A stretch of DNA of 64,000 bases, taken from assembly GCF_018332715.1 (NCBI RefSeq), contig NZ_BOQP01000003.1, positions 248,001 through 312,000 of the forward strand. The letters run 5' to 3'. Below, piece by piece: positions 40,891 to 49,063 of this stretch (positions are counted from its first letter, which is position 1; the number at the start of each line of letters is the position of its first letter). Below the pieces are notes generated by a model, which ran no database searches, was not told where the DNA came from, and saw only the letters and a list, made by a program, of their open reading frames with translations. Made by a program: the position numbers and the translations under genes. The DNA is from Winogradskya consettensis (GTDB lineage: Bacteria; Actinomycetota; Actinomycetes; Mycobacteriales; Micromonosporaceae).

Positions 40891-43419
40891 GTGGCCGGAC
40901 GATCATCTACGCGCGGGGGATCTCCGCAGTACGCGTGGCTGGTCACCAGTCCACTTGCGCTCTTCGCCACTATCAGCCTGATCGTCTACTGGCTGCACGG
41001 AGCCGGCTGGTGGCACGAGTGGGCCTGGGGCCTGCTGCTCACAGCGGCATTCGTGGTCGCGCACGTCAGCGTCTTCAACGTGGTCGTGCGCCAGCAGGTA
41101 CTTCTCGTCGTCCTGAATGAGATACCCCTCATTCTGGCGATCTACTTCCTGTCGCCGGTGACGGTCATCCTGGCGCAGACGATAGCGAGCCTGATCACGC
41201 AGCTGTGGTCGAGGATGGACGCGACCAAGACCGCGTACAACGTGGCGAAATCCGCAGCGCGTACGGCCGCTGCGCTCGTGGTGGTGTCCTGCCTGCCCGA
41301 GATCCACCATGCCGGGCCCGGCACCTGGGGGATCCTCGCCGCCGCGGTCGCCACCAGTTCCGTCGTCAGCTGGCTCTCCTACGCCGGCGTGATCACCGTG
41401 GTCCAGGATCTGCGGGCGGGGCAGGAAGCCCTGCGCGCCGGCTCGCAGACCCTCATCACCGCGGCCATCAACATCGTCGTCGGGCTCGTCTTCCTCGTGG
41501 CACTCGACGCGACCTGGTGGGCAGCGGTCCCGCTAGGCGTGCTCCTGCTCGCTCTCGCGCTGGTGCTTCGCTCGTTCTCCGAGTTCTTCCGCCAGCACCG
41601 CACTCTGACCGAGGTGTACGAGCTCACCCGGGCGATGCGCGAGGAAGGCAACGACGGCAGCCTCCCCGATGTGCTGCTCAGTCCCGTCCGCAAACTCATG
41701 CGCGCCGAGTTCGCGACGCTGTGGCTGGCCGACCAGGGACTGCACCCCGAGGTTCTGCTGACCTCCCGGGTGGACGGCAAGGGGCTGCTGGACATCTCGC
41801 CGACCCCGGCACCCGTGCGGGAGCAGGCCGTCAAGACCGGCCGGACGGTTTCGGTCGGCAGCCGCTTCCCCGCCACCCCGCACCTGCGGCCCTATCTGCG
41901 GGAGAGCAAGGTCAAGGACGTCGTGGTGGTGCCGCTGCGCTCCGGGCAGACGACGGTGGGCAGCCTGGAGGTCATCAACCGCCTCGGCGACGCACTCAGC
42001 TTCCGCGACGCCGACGTGCAGGTGCTCGAGACGATCGCGGCCCATGTGGCAGTGGCGGTGGAGAATTCCCGGCTGGTCGGACGGCTGCGCTACGACGCCT
42101 ACCACGATCGACTGACGTCCCTGCCTAACCGGCGCCGGATCACCGACGCGCTCGCGGAGTCCGTCAAGGTGCGTGCCCCTGGCGAGGTCGTCGCGGTCAT
42201 GCTCTTCGATGTCGACGGTCTGCGTGACGTGAACGAGTCGATGGGGCACGCCAACGGCGACAAGCTTCTCGCCGAGGTGGCCGAGCGGCTGCGGGGGATC
42301 GCCGGGGCGGGTGCGCTGGTCGGGCGGATCGGCGGCGACGAGTTCGTCGTCACGCTGCGGGCCGAGAGCACCGAGGAGGCCGTGCGGCTCGCCACCGAGA
42401 TGCGAGAGCAGCTACGTGGCCCGATGGCCGTGGGGACGCTCACGCTCGATGTGGACACCGCCGCGGGTGTCTCGGTGCATCCGGACCACGGCGACGACCC
42501 CGAGGCCCTGCTGCGTCGCGCTGAGCTTGCCTCCAACGCGGCCAAGGCGCTTCCGTACGGCGTCCAGCTCTTCCATCCGGCCCTGGAGTCCCGAGCGGTC
42601 CGCCGCCTGGGGCTGGCGGCCGATCTTCGCCGCGCCCTGGACTCGGGCGAGCTGGAGGTCCACTTCCAGCCGAAGGTGTCCATCCAGGATCGGCACCTGA
42701 TCGGGGTGGAGTGCCTGGCGCGCTGGCAGCACCCGGCGCACGGCGAGGTGTCCCCGGAGGACTTCGTGGCCGTCGCGGAGCACACCGGGCAACTGCACCG
42801 GCTCACCGAGGTCATCCTGACCGCGGGGCTGCGGCACTGCCGTGAGTGGGCCGACGCCGGCCGTCCGCTCTCCATCGCGGTCAACCTGTCGGCCCGCACC
42901 CTGCTGGACACCCGCTTCGTGGACCAGGTCAACGGCTTGCTGCTGCGCTACCAGGTGCCGGCGAGCCAGGTGACCTTCGAGATCTCCGAGCCGGGCATGC
43001 TCGGCGAGATCGAGCGGGCGCTGCCCACCCTCTACCGCCTGCGGGATCTGGGTGTGCGGCTCTCGGTGGACGATTTCGGTACGGGCGCCTCGTCGCTCTC
43101 GTACCTGCGTCAGCTGCCCGTGCACGAGGTGAAGATCGACGACAGCTTCGTGCAGGGCATGGCGACCGACTCGGGAGACCTGGCCATCGTGCGGGCTGTG
43201 ATCGGCCTCTCGCGGGAGTTCGGGCTGACCGTGGTGGCCGAGGGTGTCGAGAGCGAGCTGACCCTGGACCTGCTCGCTGAGCTCGGTTGCGAGATCGGGC
43301 AGGGCTACTTCTTCAGCCGGCCGCTGCCGGTGGAGCGGCTGAACATGTGGCTCAGCGCTCAGACCGAGCCCCAGGAGACGCCGACCGGCGAGGTCCGGCG
43401 GCTGCGAGCGGTTGGCTGA
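40891..43419 (+). CDS. membrane GAF-GGDEF-EAL protein (cyclic di-GMP turnover)
   Basis: An 842-residue protein: about six N-terminal TM helices (residues ~10-225), a GAF-like domain (~250-390, e.g. VVPLRSGQTTVGSLEVINRL), a GGDEF domain with intact GGDEF at ~481 and an EAL domain from ~570. EAL is Glu607-Cys-Leu (GVECLARW); other metal and catalytic residues persist (NLSARTLL, FEISEPG, DDFGTG, KIDDSFV, VVAEGVE). No RxxD inhibition site precedes GGDEF. Both diguanylate cyclase and phosphodiesterase activities are plausible. GTG 40891 is preceded by GAGGAG. Confidence 0.93.
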   Translation: MAGRSSTRGGSPQYAWLVTSPLALFATISLIVYWLHGAGWWHEWAWGLLLTAAFVVAHVSVFNVVVRQQVLLVVLNEIPLILAIYFLSPVTVILAQTIASLITQLWSRMDATKTAYNVAKSAARTAAALVVVSCLPEIHHAGPGTWGILAAAVATSSVVSWLSYAGVITVVQDLRAGQEALRAGSQTLITAAINIVVGLVFLVALDATWWAAVPLGVLLLALALVLRSFSEFFRQHRTLTEVYELTRAMREEGNDGSLPDVLLSPVRKLMRAEFATLWLADQGLHPEVLLTSRVDGKGLLDISPTPAPVREQAVKTGRTVSVGSRFPATPHLRPYLRESKVKDVVVVPLRSGQTTVGSLEVINRLGDALSFRDADVQVLETIAAHVAVAVENSRLVGRLRYDAYHDRLTSLPNRRRITDALAESVKVRAPGEVVAVMLFDVDGLRDVNESMGHANGDKLLAEVAERLRGIAGAGALVGRIGGDEFVVTLRAESTEEAVRLATEMREQLRGPMAVGTLTLDVDTAAGVSVHPDHGDDPEALLRRAELASNAAKALPYGVQLFHPALESRAVRRLGLAADLRRALDSGELEVHFQPKVSIQDRHLIGVECLARWQHPAHGEVSPEDFVAVAEHTGQLHRLTEVILTAGLRHCREWADAGRPLSIAVNLSARTLLDTRFVDQVNGLLLRYQVPASQVTFEISEPGMLGEIERALPTLYRLRDLGVRLSVDDFGTGASSLSYLRQLPVHEVKIDDSFVQGMATDSGDLAIVRAVIGLSREFGLTVVAEGVESELTLDLLAELGCEIGQGYFFSRPLPVERLNMWLSAQTEPQETPTGEVRRLRAVG

Positions 43420-43460
43420 CCCCGCTCTGACGTGCAGTTTCGCCGCGCCGGGATACCGAT

Positions 43461-43489
43461 TTCACCTCGGGAGCGGAGTTGTGTAAGCT
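43461..43489 (+). promoter_or_regulatory. promoter of tRNA-Thr/tRNA-Met
   Basis: TTCACC (43461-43466), a 17-nt spacer and TAAGCT (43484-43489). Transcription would begin about 43496, 28 nt before tRNA-Thr. Confidence 0.55.
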
Positions 43490-43523
43490 TCTGTCTGCGC
43501 AACAAGCGAGAGATCGCGAGAGC

Positions 43524-43599
43524 GCCCCCTTAGCTCAGTCGGCAGAGCGTCTCCATGGTAAGGAGAAGGTCTACGGTTCGATTCCGTAAGGGGGCTCCA
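43524..43599 (+). tRNA. tRNA-Thr (anticodon GGT)
   Basis: Acceptor GCCCCCT pairs with AGGGGGC, D loop GCTCAGTCGGCAGAGC, anticodon loop atGGTaa and T loop TTCGATT. The last three bases (CCA, 43597-43599) follow discriminator T directly, so CCA appears to be encoded. Confidence 0.95.
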
Positions 43600-43646
43600 A
43601 ACCGGGTTCGTGATCCGCCCTCAGGCGCGGTATTTCAGCCTGGCGC

Positions 43647-43719
43647 GGCGGTGTAGCTCAGATGGTAGAGCAAGCGGCTCATAATCGCTGTGTCGCCGGT
43701 TCAAGTCCGGCCACCGCTA
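43647..43719 (+). tRNA. tRNA-Met (anticodon CAT, elongator)
   Basis: 73 nt. Acceptor GGCGGTG pairs with CACCGCT (one G-U at the end), D arm AGCTCAGATGGTAGAGC, anticodon loop ctCATaa, T loop TTCAAGT. The D-stem and full first pair mark an elongator rather than an initiator. Follows tRNA-Thr by 47 nt. Confidence 0.93.
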
Positions 43720-43846
43720 CTGGTTCGGGTTCACCCCCGAATTGACGTACGAAACCGGACGAATGTCCGGCGTTTTGCATGTCCGAGTAGCAAGCAGTTA
43801 CTCTCACATGTCGTAGTGAATCCCGTGAGCAGGAAGGCACCCCGCC

Positions 43847-44014
43847 GTGGCCAAGGCGACCGACGTCCGTCCCAAGATCACCTTGGCGTGTACGGAGTGC
43901 AAGGAGCGCAACTACATCACGCGCAAGAACCGCCGTAACGACCCGGACCGCATCGAGCTGAAGAAGTTCTGCCCCCGGGACGGGAAGCACACCCTGCACC
44001 GCGAAACGCGCTGA
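43847..44014 (+). CDS. rpmG: 50S ribosomal protein L33
   Basis: A 55-residue ribosomal protein of the large subunit. Sequence blocks [34 protein letters not shown] and KHTLHRETR are diagnostic of bacterial L33. Three of the four expected zinc cysteines are present (Cys-x-x-Cys plus FC); the fourth position is Asp (CPRD instead of CPRC), so a complete Cys4 zinc ribbon is not formed. It follows two tRNA genes, as in other actinomycetes. GTG 43847. Confidence 0.95.
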   Translation: MAKATDVRPKITLACTECKERNYITRKNRRNDPDRIELKKFCPRDGKHTLHRETR

Positions 44015-44031
44015 CCTGTAGCAACACCGAG

Positions 44032-44066
44032 ATGGCGGCACCCGGCGACGGGTGGCCGCCATTTTC
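44032..44066 (+). terminator. terminator after rpmG
   Basis: Stem ATGGCGGC-ACCCG with CGGGT-G-GCCGCCAT (one bulged G), 4-nt GCGA loop, then TTTCG. It separates rpmG from the dehydratase genes. Confidence 0.75.
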
Positions 44067-44094
44067 GTATTTCTGCACGGCCAGTGTTTCAAGG

Positions 44095-44100
44095 TAGTTT
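44095..44100 (+). promoter_or_regulatory. -10 box of leaderless hadA-like promoter
   Basis: TAGTTT ends 6 nt before ATG 44107, directly after the rpmG terminator. Confidence 0.5.
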
Positions 44101-44106
44101 CGGCGC

Positions 44107-44553
44107 ATGCCCTTGGACCAGTCCTTCGTCGGCCGCAGCTGGCCGGCCACCGAGCCCTACCAGGTGGGTCGCGAGAAGATCCGCGAGTTCGCCACCGCGA
44201 TCGGCGCCACCGACGCCGAATATCACGACCCCGAGGCCGCGCGTGCCGCCGGCTATCCGGACATCGTGGCCCCGCCGACGTTCCCCGTCGTGATCACGAT
44301 GGCCGCCAACCGGCAGGTCGTCGCCGACCCCGACCTCGGCATCGACTACAGCCGGGTCGTGCACGGGGACCAGCGCTTCGCGTACACCCGTCCGGTGGTC
44401 GCGGGTGATGCTCTCGTCTGCGTGAACACCGTCGAGGAGATCATCTCGCGGGGCGGCCACGAGTTCCTCACCACCCGCACCGACGTCACCACCGAGGCCG
44501 GCGAGGCCGTCGTCTCGGTCTGGTCCAAGCTTGTCCAGCGTGGAGAGGGCTGA
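44107..44553 (+). CDS. FAS1-like dehydratase subunit (HadA/HadC-like)
   Basis: A 148-residue single hot-dog domain protein of the MaoC N-terminal family. It has LDQSFVGRSWPATEPYQVGR, the AGYPDIVAPPTFPVV segment and VHGDQRFAYTRPVVAGDALV. It lacks the catalytic Asp/His pair of hydratase-2, so it likely pairs with the neighbouring MaoC subunit as in mycobacterial (3R)-hydroxyacyl-ACP dehydratase HadAB, acting in fatty-acid elongation. Two nt separate it from the next gene. In this location the pair is conserved next to rpmG/secE in actinomycetes, from memory. Confidence 0.88.
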   Translation: MPLDQSFVGRSWPATEPYQVGREKIREFATAIGATDAEYHDPEAARAAGYPDIVAPPTFPVVITMAANRQVVADPDLGIDYSRVVHGDQRFAYTRPVVAGDALVCVNTVEEIISRGGHEFLTTRTDVTTEAGEAVVSVWSKLVQRGEG

Positions 44554-44555
44554 TC

Positions 44556-44951
44556 ATGGCTGAGCAGCTGCCGCCCCAGACCTTCCGGATCACCCGGGCC
44601 GACCTGATCCGTTACGCGGGCGCGTCCGGCGACTTCAACACGATCCACTGGAGCGAGCGGATCGCGCAGAGCGTCGGCCTGCCCGGTGTGATCGCCCACG
44701 GCATGTTCACGATGGCGCTCGCCGGTCGGGCCGTGTCCACGTGGGCTGGTGCCCCTGACGCGGTCGTGGAGTACGGCGTGCGCTTCGCCCGCCCGGTCCC
44801 CGTGCCCGACACCGACGAGGGCACCGAGGTCGTCGTGACCGGCGTCATCAAGGAAGTCACCGACGACGGGCTGACCAAGATTGACGTCGTGGCGACCTGC
44901 GACGGGGTCAAGGTTCTTTCGCTGGGCAAGGCTGTGATCCGTAAAAGGTGA
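44556..44951 (+). CDS. MaoC-like dehydratase subunit (HadB-like)
   Basis: A 131-residue hot-dog hydratase. The hydratase-2 catalytic motif is present in YAGASGDFNTIHWSERIAQS (Asp and His) followed by GVIAHGMFTMALAGR. Catalytic partner of the preceding subunit, forming the active (3R)-hydroxyacyl dehydratase heterodimer. GGAGAGGG lies ahead of ATG 44556. The gene ends before the tRNA-Trp promoter. Confidence 0.92.
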   Translation: MAEQLPPQTFRITRADLIRYAGASGDFNTIHWSERIAQSVGLPGVIAHGMFTMALAGRAVSTWAGAPDAVVEYGVRFARPVPVPDTDEGTEVVVTGVIKEVTDDGLTKIDVVATCDGVKVLSLGKAVIRKR

Positions 44952-45007
44952 TTTGGCCTGGGTTTTCCGCTGCGGGAAGGCTCAGCGTGATGGGTGGGTG
45001 GGCCGGG

Positions 45008-45037
45008 TTGGGCAACCCGGCTCTCTACCCGTACACT
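45008..45037 (+). promoter_or_regulatory. promoter of tRNA-Trp-secE-nusG
   Basis: TTGGGC (45008-45013), 18-nt spacer, TACACT (45032-45037). Start about 45044, leaving a ~70-nt leader with a CCTGC...GCAGG stem before tRNA-Trp. Confidence 0.6.
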
Positions 45038-45112
45038 GGTTCGCCGTGGGGCTAATCGTCCCTGCCTTCCGTATGTGAAAACGTTCGGGAAGCAGGCTGA
45101 GCAGCCGCACAT

Positions 45113-45185
<73 letters not shown>

Positions 45186-45300
45186 CGCACCGACCCGTAT
45201 CGGCCCGGCGGCGGACCGCCCGGCGCGGGCCGCCGGTACGACCTAGGCGCCGCGTCAGGTGCCCAGGAACCACCACCGACCGATGACGGAAGAGGGCGAA

Positions 45301-45681
45301 GTGGCCGAGAGTAAGCGACCCGGTGACGACGCTGACCGCCCCGGCGACGACGAGGCGTTCGACGACTCCGTTGTTGCGGATGACGTCGTCGCTGACGACG
45401 AGCCGGTGGCCGTCGGCGGCGGGACCGCTGAGCGCAACGAGACTTCCGACGCCGAGAGCTCCGACAAGAGCAAGCCGAAGAAGGAATCCCGGCGCAGTGG
45501 ACGCTTCGGTGGTTTCTTCCGCGAGGTTGTCGGTGAGCTGCGTAAGGTCATCTGGCCGACGCGTAAGGAATTGCTGACCTACACGGGCGTCGTCATCGCC
45601 TTCGTCACTGTGATGACCACGATCGTGGCCGTTCTGGACTACGGGTTCGGCAAGGCCATCCTGGCGTCGTTCGGCAACTGA
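45301..45681 (+). CDS. secE: preprotein translocase subunit SecE
   Basis: A 126-residue subunit of the SecYEG translocon. The C-terminal half is the universal part: FFREVVGELRKVIWPTRKEL on the cytosolic amphipathic helix, then one TM helix. Residues 1-~60 are a hydrophilic Asp/Glu-rich extension (DDADRPGDDEAFDD), frequent in actinobacteria. GTG 45301 has GAAGAGGG upstream; ATG 45283 six codons earlier is an alternative. Confidence 0.93.
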   Translation: MAESKRPGDDADRPGDDEAFDDSVVADDVVADDEPVAVGGGTAERNETSDAESSDKSKPKKESRRSGRFGGFFREVVGELRKVIWPTRKELLTYTGVVIAFVTVMTTIVAVLDYGFGKAILASFGN

Positions 45682-45708
45682 AGCTGATAGTTACGGAAGT
45701 GAGCAAGC

Positions 45709-46521
45709 GTGCCTGAGTACGACGACGAGACCGCCGCCCTCGAGAAGGGCTCCGCCGCCGACGAGCAGTCGTCGGTGGCCACGGCGGGCGACGCCGAGTC
45801 GGTCGAGGCCGCCGCTGAGCCCGCCGAGGCCGCCGAGGCGATCGATTCGGACGAGGCTGTCGAGGACGGTGCCACCGAGGACGAGGCCGCCGAGGCCGAG
45901 GACGAGGTCGCTCCCGACGTTGACGAGAACTACGACCCCGTGGCCGAGCTGCGTCAGAAGCTGCGTTACGCGCCGGGCGACTGGTACGTCGTGCACTCCT
46001 ACGCCGGCTACGAGAACAAGGTCAAGACCAACCTCGAGACCCGGATCACGAGCCTCGACATGGAGGATTTCATCTTCCAGGTCGAGGTGCCGACCCGCGA
46101 AGAGGTCGAGGTCAAGAACGGCAAGCGCAACCAGGTGCAGGCCAAGGTCTTCCCCGGCTACATCCTGGTCCGGATGGACCTCAGCCCGGAGTCCTACTCC
46201 TGTGTGCGCAACACGCCCGGTGTGACCGGCTTCGTCGGTGCCACCGACCGCGTCGACCGCCCGGCTCCGCTCTCGCTCGACGAGGTGCTGAAGTGGCTGG
46301 CACCGGCCGTCGTGGCGGAGGAGAAGAAGGCGAAGCCCGAGATCAGGGTGCTCGACTTCGAGGTCGGCGACTCGGTCACCGTGACCGACGGCGCGTTCGC
46401 CTCGCTGCCGGCCTCCATCTCGGAAATCAATGCCGACCAGCAGAAGTTGAAGGTGCTGGTGTCCATCTTCGGCCGGGAGACCCCGGTCGAGCTGAACTTC
46501 AACCAGGTCGCCAAGATCTGA
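45709..46521 (+). CDS. nusG: transcription termination/antitermination protein NusG
   Basis: A 270-residue elongation factor. After an acidic Ala/Glu-rich N-terminal extension (residues 1-~75) comes the NGN domain ([31 protein letters not shown], then [11 protein letters not shown]) and the C-terminal KOW domain ([15 protein letters not shown] ... [14 protein letters not shown] end). GTG 45709. 28 nt follow secE. The following gene is rplA, not rplK: only 59 nt separate them. Confidence 0.94.
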   Translation: MPEYDDETAALEKGSAADEQSSVATAGDAESVEAAAEPAEAAEAIDSDEAVEDGATEDEAAEAEDEVAPDVDENYDPVAELRQKLRYAPGDWYVVHSYAGYENKVKTNLETRITSLDMEDFIFQVEVPTREEVEVKNGKRNQVQAKVFPGYILVRMDLSPESYSCVRNTPGVTGFVGATDRVDRPAPLSLDEVLKWLAPAVVAEEKKAKPEIRVLDFEVGDSVTVTDGAFASLPASISEINADQQKLKVLVSIFGRETPVELNFNQVAKI

Positions 46522-46538
46522 CCTGGTTCGTCGTGGGA

Positions 46539-46554
46539 GGGGCTCTCCAGCCCC
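46539..46554 (+). promoter_or_regulatory. hairpin in nusG-rplA spacer
   Basis: GGGGCT-CTCC-AGCCCC, a 6-bp stem and 4-nt loop, 12-30 nt upstream of the rplA ribosome-binding site. It might be a leftover of an L1 autoregulatory site or an attenuator; no T tract follows. Function unproven. Confidence 0.35.
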
Positions 46555-46580
46555 GCCATCTACCACAGGAGTAAAAGAAA

Positions 46581-47294
46581 ATGCAGCGCAGCAAGGCTTA
46601 CCGCAAGGCCGCCGAGTCGATCAACCTCGACTCGCTCTACGCGCCCGCCGAGGCCGTTTCCCTGGCCAAGGACAGCAGCACCGCCAAGTTCGACGCCACG
46701 GTCGAGGTCGCGATGCGCCTCGGTGTCGACCCGCGTAAGGCTGACCAGATGGTCCGTGGCGTCGTCAACCTGCCGCACGGCACGGGCAAGACCGCCCGCG
46801 TCATCGTCTTCGCCCAGGGCGCCAAGGCCGAAGAGGCCGTCGCCGCCGGTGCGGACGAGGTCGGCACGGACGAGCTCGTGGCCCGCATCCAGGGTGGCTG
46901 GCTCGACTTCGACGCCGCGATCGCCACCCCGGACCAGATGGCCAAGATCGGCCGGATCGCCCGGATCCTCGGCCCCCGTGGCCTCATGCCCAACCCGAAG
47001 ACCGGCACGGTCACCGTGGACGTCACCAAGGCCGTGTCCGACATCAAGGGCGGCAAGATCACGTTCCGGGTGGACAAGCACTCCAACCTGCACCTGATCA
47101 TCGGCAAGGCGTCGTTCTCGGCCGAGCAGCTCCTCGAGAACTACGGCGCGGTGCTCGACGAGGTCCTGCGGGCCAAGCCGTCGGCCGCCAAGGGCACCTA
47201 CCTCAAGAAGGTCACCGTCAGCACCACGATGGGCCCCGGCGTGCCGGTCGACCCGAAGGTCGTCAAGAACCTGCGCGACAACGCTGACGCCTGA
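46581..47294 (+). CDS. rplA: 50S ribosomal protein L1
   Basis: A 237-residue ribosomal protein that forms the L1 stalk. Blocks [40 protein letters not shown] and [16 protein letters not shown] are invariant. AGGAG is 8 nt before the ATG. It normally follows rplK; here nusG is directly upstream. A strong terminator follows. Confidence 0.97.
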   Translation: MQRSKAYRKAAESINLDSLYAPAEAVSLAKDSSTAKFDATVEVAMRLGVDPRKADQMVRGVVNLPHGTGKTARVIVFAQGAKAEEAVAAGADEVGTDELVARIQGGWLDFDAAIATPDQMAKIGRIARILGPRGLMPNPKTGTVTVDVTKAVSDIKGGKITFRVDKHSNLHLIIGKASFSAEQLLENYGAVLDEVLRAKPSAAKGTYLKKVTVSTTMGPGVPVDPKVVKNLRDNADA

Positions 47295-47312
47295 TCGCAC
47301 CGTTTGTCATGA

Positions 47313-47345
47313 AAGCCCCCGGGGACATCCCCGGGGGCTTTTTTT
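47313..47345 (+). terminator. rho-independent terminator after rplA
   Basis: A perfect 12-bp stem (AAGCCCCCGGGG / CCCCGGGGGCTT), 4-nt ACAT loop, and a run of T. The clearest intrinsic terminator in the window; it ends the secE-nusG-rplA unit. Confidence 0.95.
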
Positions 47346-47361
47346 GTGCAAGGCTGCCCGC

Positions 47362-48105
47362 GTGCGATTCGACCAGACCTGGTTCCGCTACGCGCGCCGC
47401 GCCGGCTGGGCGCTCACGGAAGTGAACGCCACGGTCGACCCTGGCGCCACGGTGGTCGTGCTGGGCCGCAACGGTGCGGGTAAGTCCACCCTTCTCCAGC
47501 TGGCCGCCGGCGTCCTGGAGCCGGTCCGTGGCGCGGTCCTGGACCGCCCGCCGGTCGTGGGCTGGGTCCCCGAGCGCTTCCCCGCCGACCAGCCGTTCAC
47601 GACCGAGCAGTACCTGACCGCTATGGCAGCCCTGCGGGGTCTGCGCGGGTCGCGGAGCCGGTCCGAGATCGATCAGTGGGTCGAGCGGCTCGGCCTCGGT
47701 GAGCACCGCCACCTCCGGCTCGGCGCGCTCTCCAAGGGCACGGCACAGAAGGTCGGCCTCGCCCAGGCCCTCCTGGTCCCGCCGGGTCTGCTGGTCCTGG
47801 ACGAGCCGTGGGAGGGCCTGGACTCCGCTGCCCGCACCCTGGTCCCGCAGATCGTCGCCGAGGTTACCCGCGCCGGGGGAGCGGTCCTGATCAGCGATCA
47901 CCGCGGCGAGATCGCGTCGCTGCCGGGTGCGATCCGCTGGAGCGTGCAGAACGGCACGGTGGTCACGGGTGTCCCCGCCCCGGAGCCCGCCCCCGAGGAC
48001 GTCATTCTCGAGCTTGCCGTCGCGCGAGCGGAGGCGGACCAGGTGATGGCCCGGCTGAGTGCCGAGGGTCACCGCATTCTCCGGGTACGCGAGGAGCGCG
48101 CATGA
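47362..48105 (+). CDS. ABC transporter ATP-binding protein
   Basis: A 247-residue ATPase. Walker A GRNGAGKST (~residue 38), signature LSKGTAQKV (a variant of LSGGQ), Walker B LLVLDEPWEGLD and the H-loop ISDHR. GTG 47362 is used; the extra codons upstream fall within the terminator. It overlaps the permease gene by 4 nt. Probably an exporter of unknown substrate. Confidence 0.9.
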   Translation: MRFDQTWFRYARRAGWALTEVNATVDPGATVVVLGRNGAGKSTLLQLAAGVLEPVRGAVLDRPPVVGWVPERFPADQPFTTEQYLTAMAALRGLRGSRSRSEIDQWVERLGLGEHRHLRLGALSKGTAQKVGLAQALLVPPGLLVLDEPWEGLDSAARTLVPQIVAEVTRAGGAVLISDHRGEIASLPGAIRWSVQNGTVVTGVPAPEPAPEDVILELAVARAEADQVMARLSAEGHRILRVREERA

Positions 48106-48797
48106 CGATCGCGCTGGCTCGGATGCGCCTCGTGGCCCTCGTCCGCGGTGGCCGGATCCTCGCACCCCTGATCGCCGGGCTCGTCGTGCTCGGCATCATC
48201 CACGGCGGCGGCCAGTCGCCGGCTGCCTCCGCCTACGGATATTCGGCGGCCATGCTGTTCCCGGTCTTCGCCTGGCTCACCAAGGTGGTCCTGGACGCCG
48301 AGCCGGACGTTCAGCGCCGCCTTGCCCGCGTCGCCGTGGGCGCGGCCCGGGAGTCCGCCGCGGGCGCTCTCGCCGCCGTTGCGGCCGGGCTGGCGTTCAC
48401 CGTCGTGGCGATCGCCGTTCCGCTGGTGATGGGCGCGATCGGTCCACCGAAGCCGGGGGAGACCTCGATCGTCGCCGGTGTCGGTCTCGGGGTGCTCGCT
48501 CATGTGCTGGCTCTGGGGGCGGGGGTGGCGCTCGGGTCGGTTGCTTGCCGGGCCGTTACGCGTACGGTCCGCAATGGGGTCGTGGTGCTCGTCACGGGGT
48601 CGGTGCTCGTGGTCGTTCTAGGGCTGCGCGGCTCGATCGCGCCCTGGTCGGTGCCGCCGGTGATGGCTGTCTCCCGCGCGCTCGCCGAGGTGCCCGTGCC
48701 CGGCGCAGGGGCCTTCCTGCTGATCGTCGGCTGGGCGGTCGTGTGGTGCGGTGCCGTTCTCGCCGGATACGTCGCGGTCCGGCGCCGGCGCTCGTGA
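48102..48797 (+). CDS. ABC transporter membrane protein
   Basis: A 231-residue protein with about six TM helices and Gly/Ala/Val-rich core (e.g. VLGIIHGGGQSPAASAYGYS, VVVLVTGSVLVVVLGLRGSI). No standard permease motif is visible, but the 4-nt overlap with the ATPase shows that the two form an ABC transporter. Substrate unknown. Confidence 0.82.
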   Translation: MTIALARMRLVALVRGGRILAPLIAGLVVLGIIHGGGQSPAASAYGYSAAMLFPVFAWLTKVVLDAEPDVQRRLARVAVGAARESAAGALAAVAAGLAFTVVAIAVPLVMGAIGPPKPGETSIVAGVGLGVLAHVLALGAGVALGSVACRAVTRTVRNGVVVLVTGSVLVVVLGLRGSIAPWSVPPVMAVSRALAEVPVPGAGAFLLIVGWAVVWCGAVLAGYVAVRRRRS

Positions 48798-48803
48798 GCC
48801 GAT

Positions 48804-48832
48804 TTGGATCCGGGCGCTTCTCCGCGTAACCT
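48804..48832 (+). promoter_or_regulatory. promoter of rplJ-rplL
   Basis: TTGGAT (48804-48809), 17-nt spacer, TAACCT (48827-48832). It drives the L10 leader and rplJL. Confidence 0.75.
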
Positions 48833-49045
48833 CTGAGGCAGAGTTCCACCCATAGACCGCTGGTATCCGATTCGTCGTCGAAAGACGGCAGGTTCGGACG
48901 AAGGTCCCGCGACATGCGGGCGGCCCGCGCAGGGGAGAACGGTTCGTGATCATGAAGGCGCCTCTGGTGCCCATGTCCCGCCCCGTGCGCCCTGCGCCGG
49001 GGCGTTTCTCATGTTCGGGCCCGCTTACCCACCAGCGGATCTTCG
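48833..49045 (+). promoter_or_regulatory. ribosomal protein L10 leader-like region
   Basis: About 230 nt of untranslated leader before rplJ. The motif CCACCCATAGACCGCTGGTA (48848-48867) is the conserved element of the L10(L12)4-binding leader, which limits rplJL expression. A hairpin CGCCCCG/CGGGGCG (48979-49004) followed by TTTCTC further downstream may act as an attenuator. Confidence 0.72.
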
Positions 49046-49063
49046 AGCATTGAGAGGAGGGAC

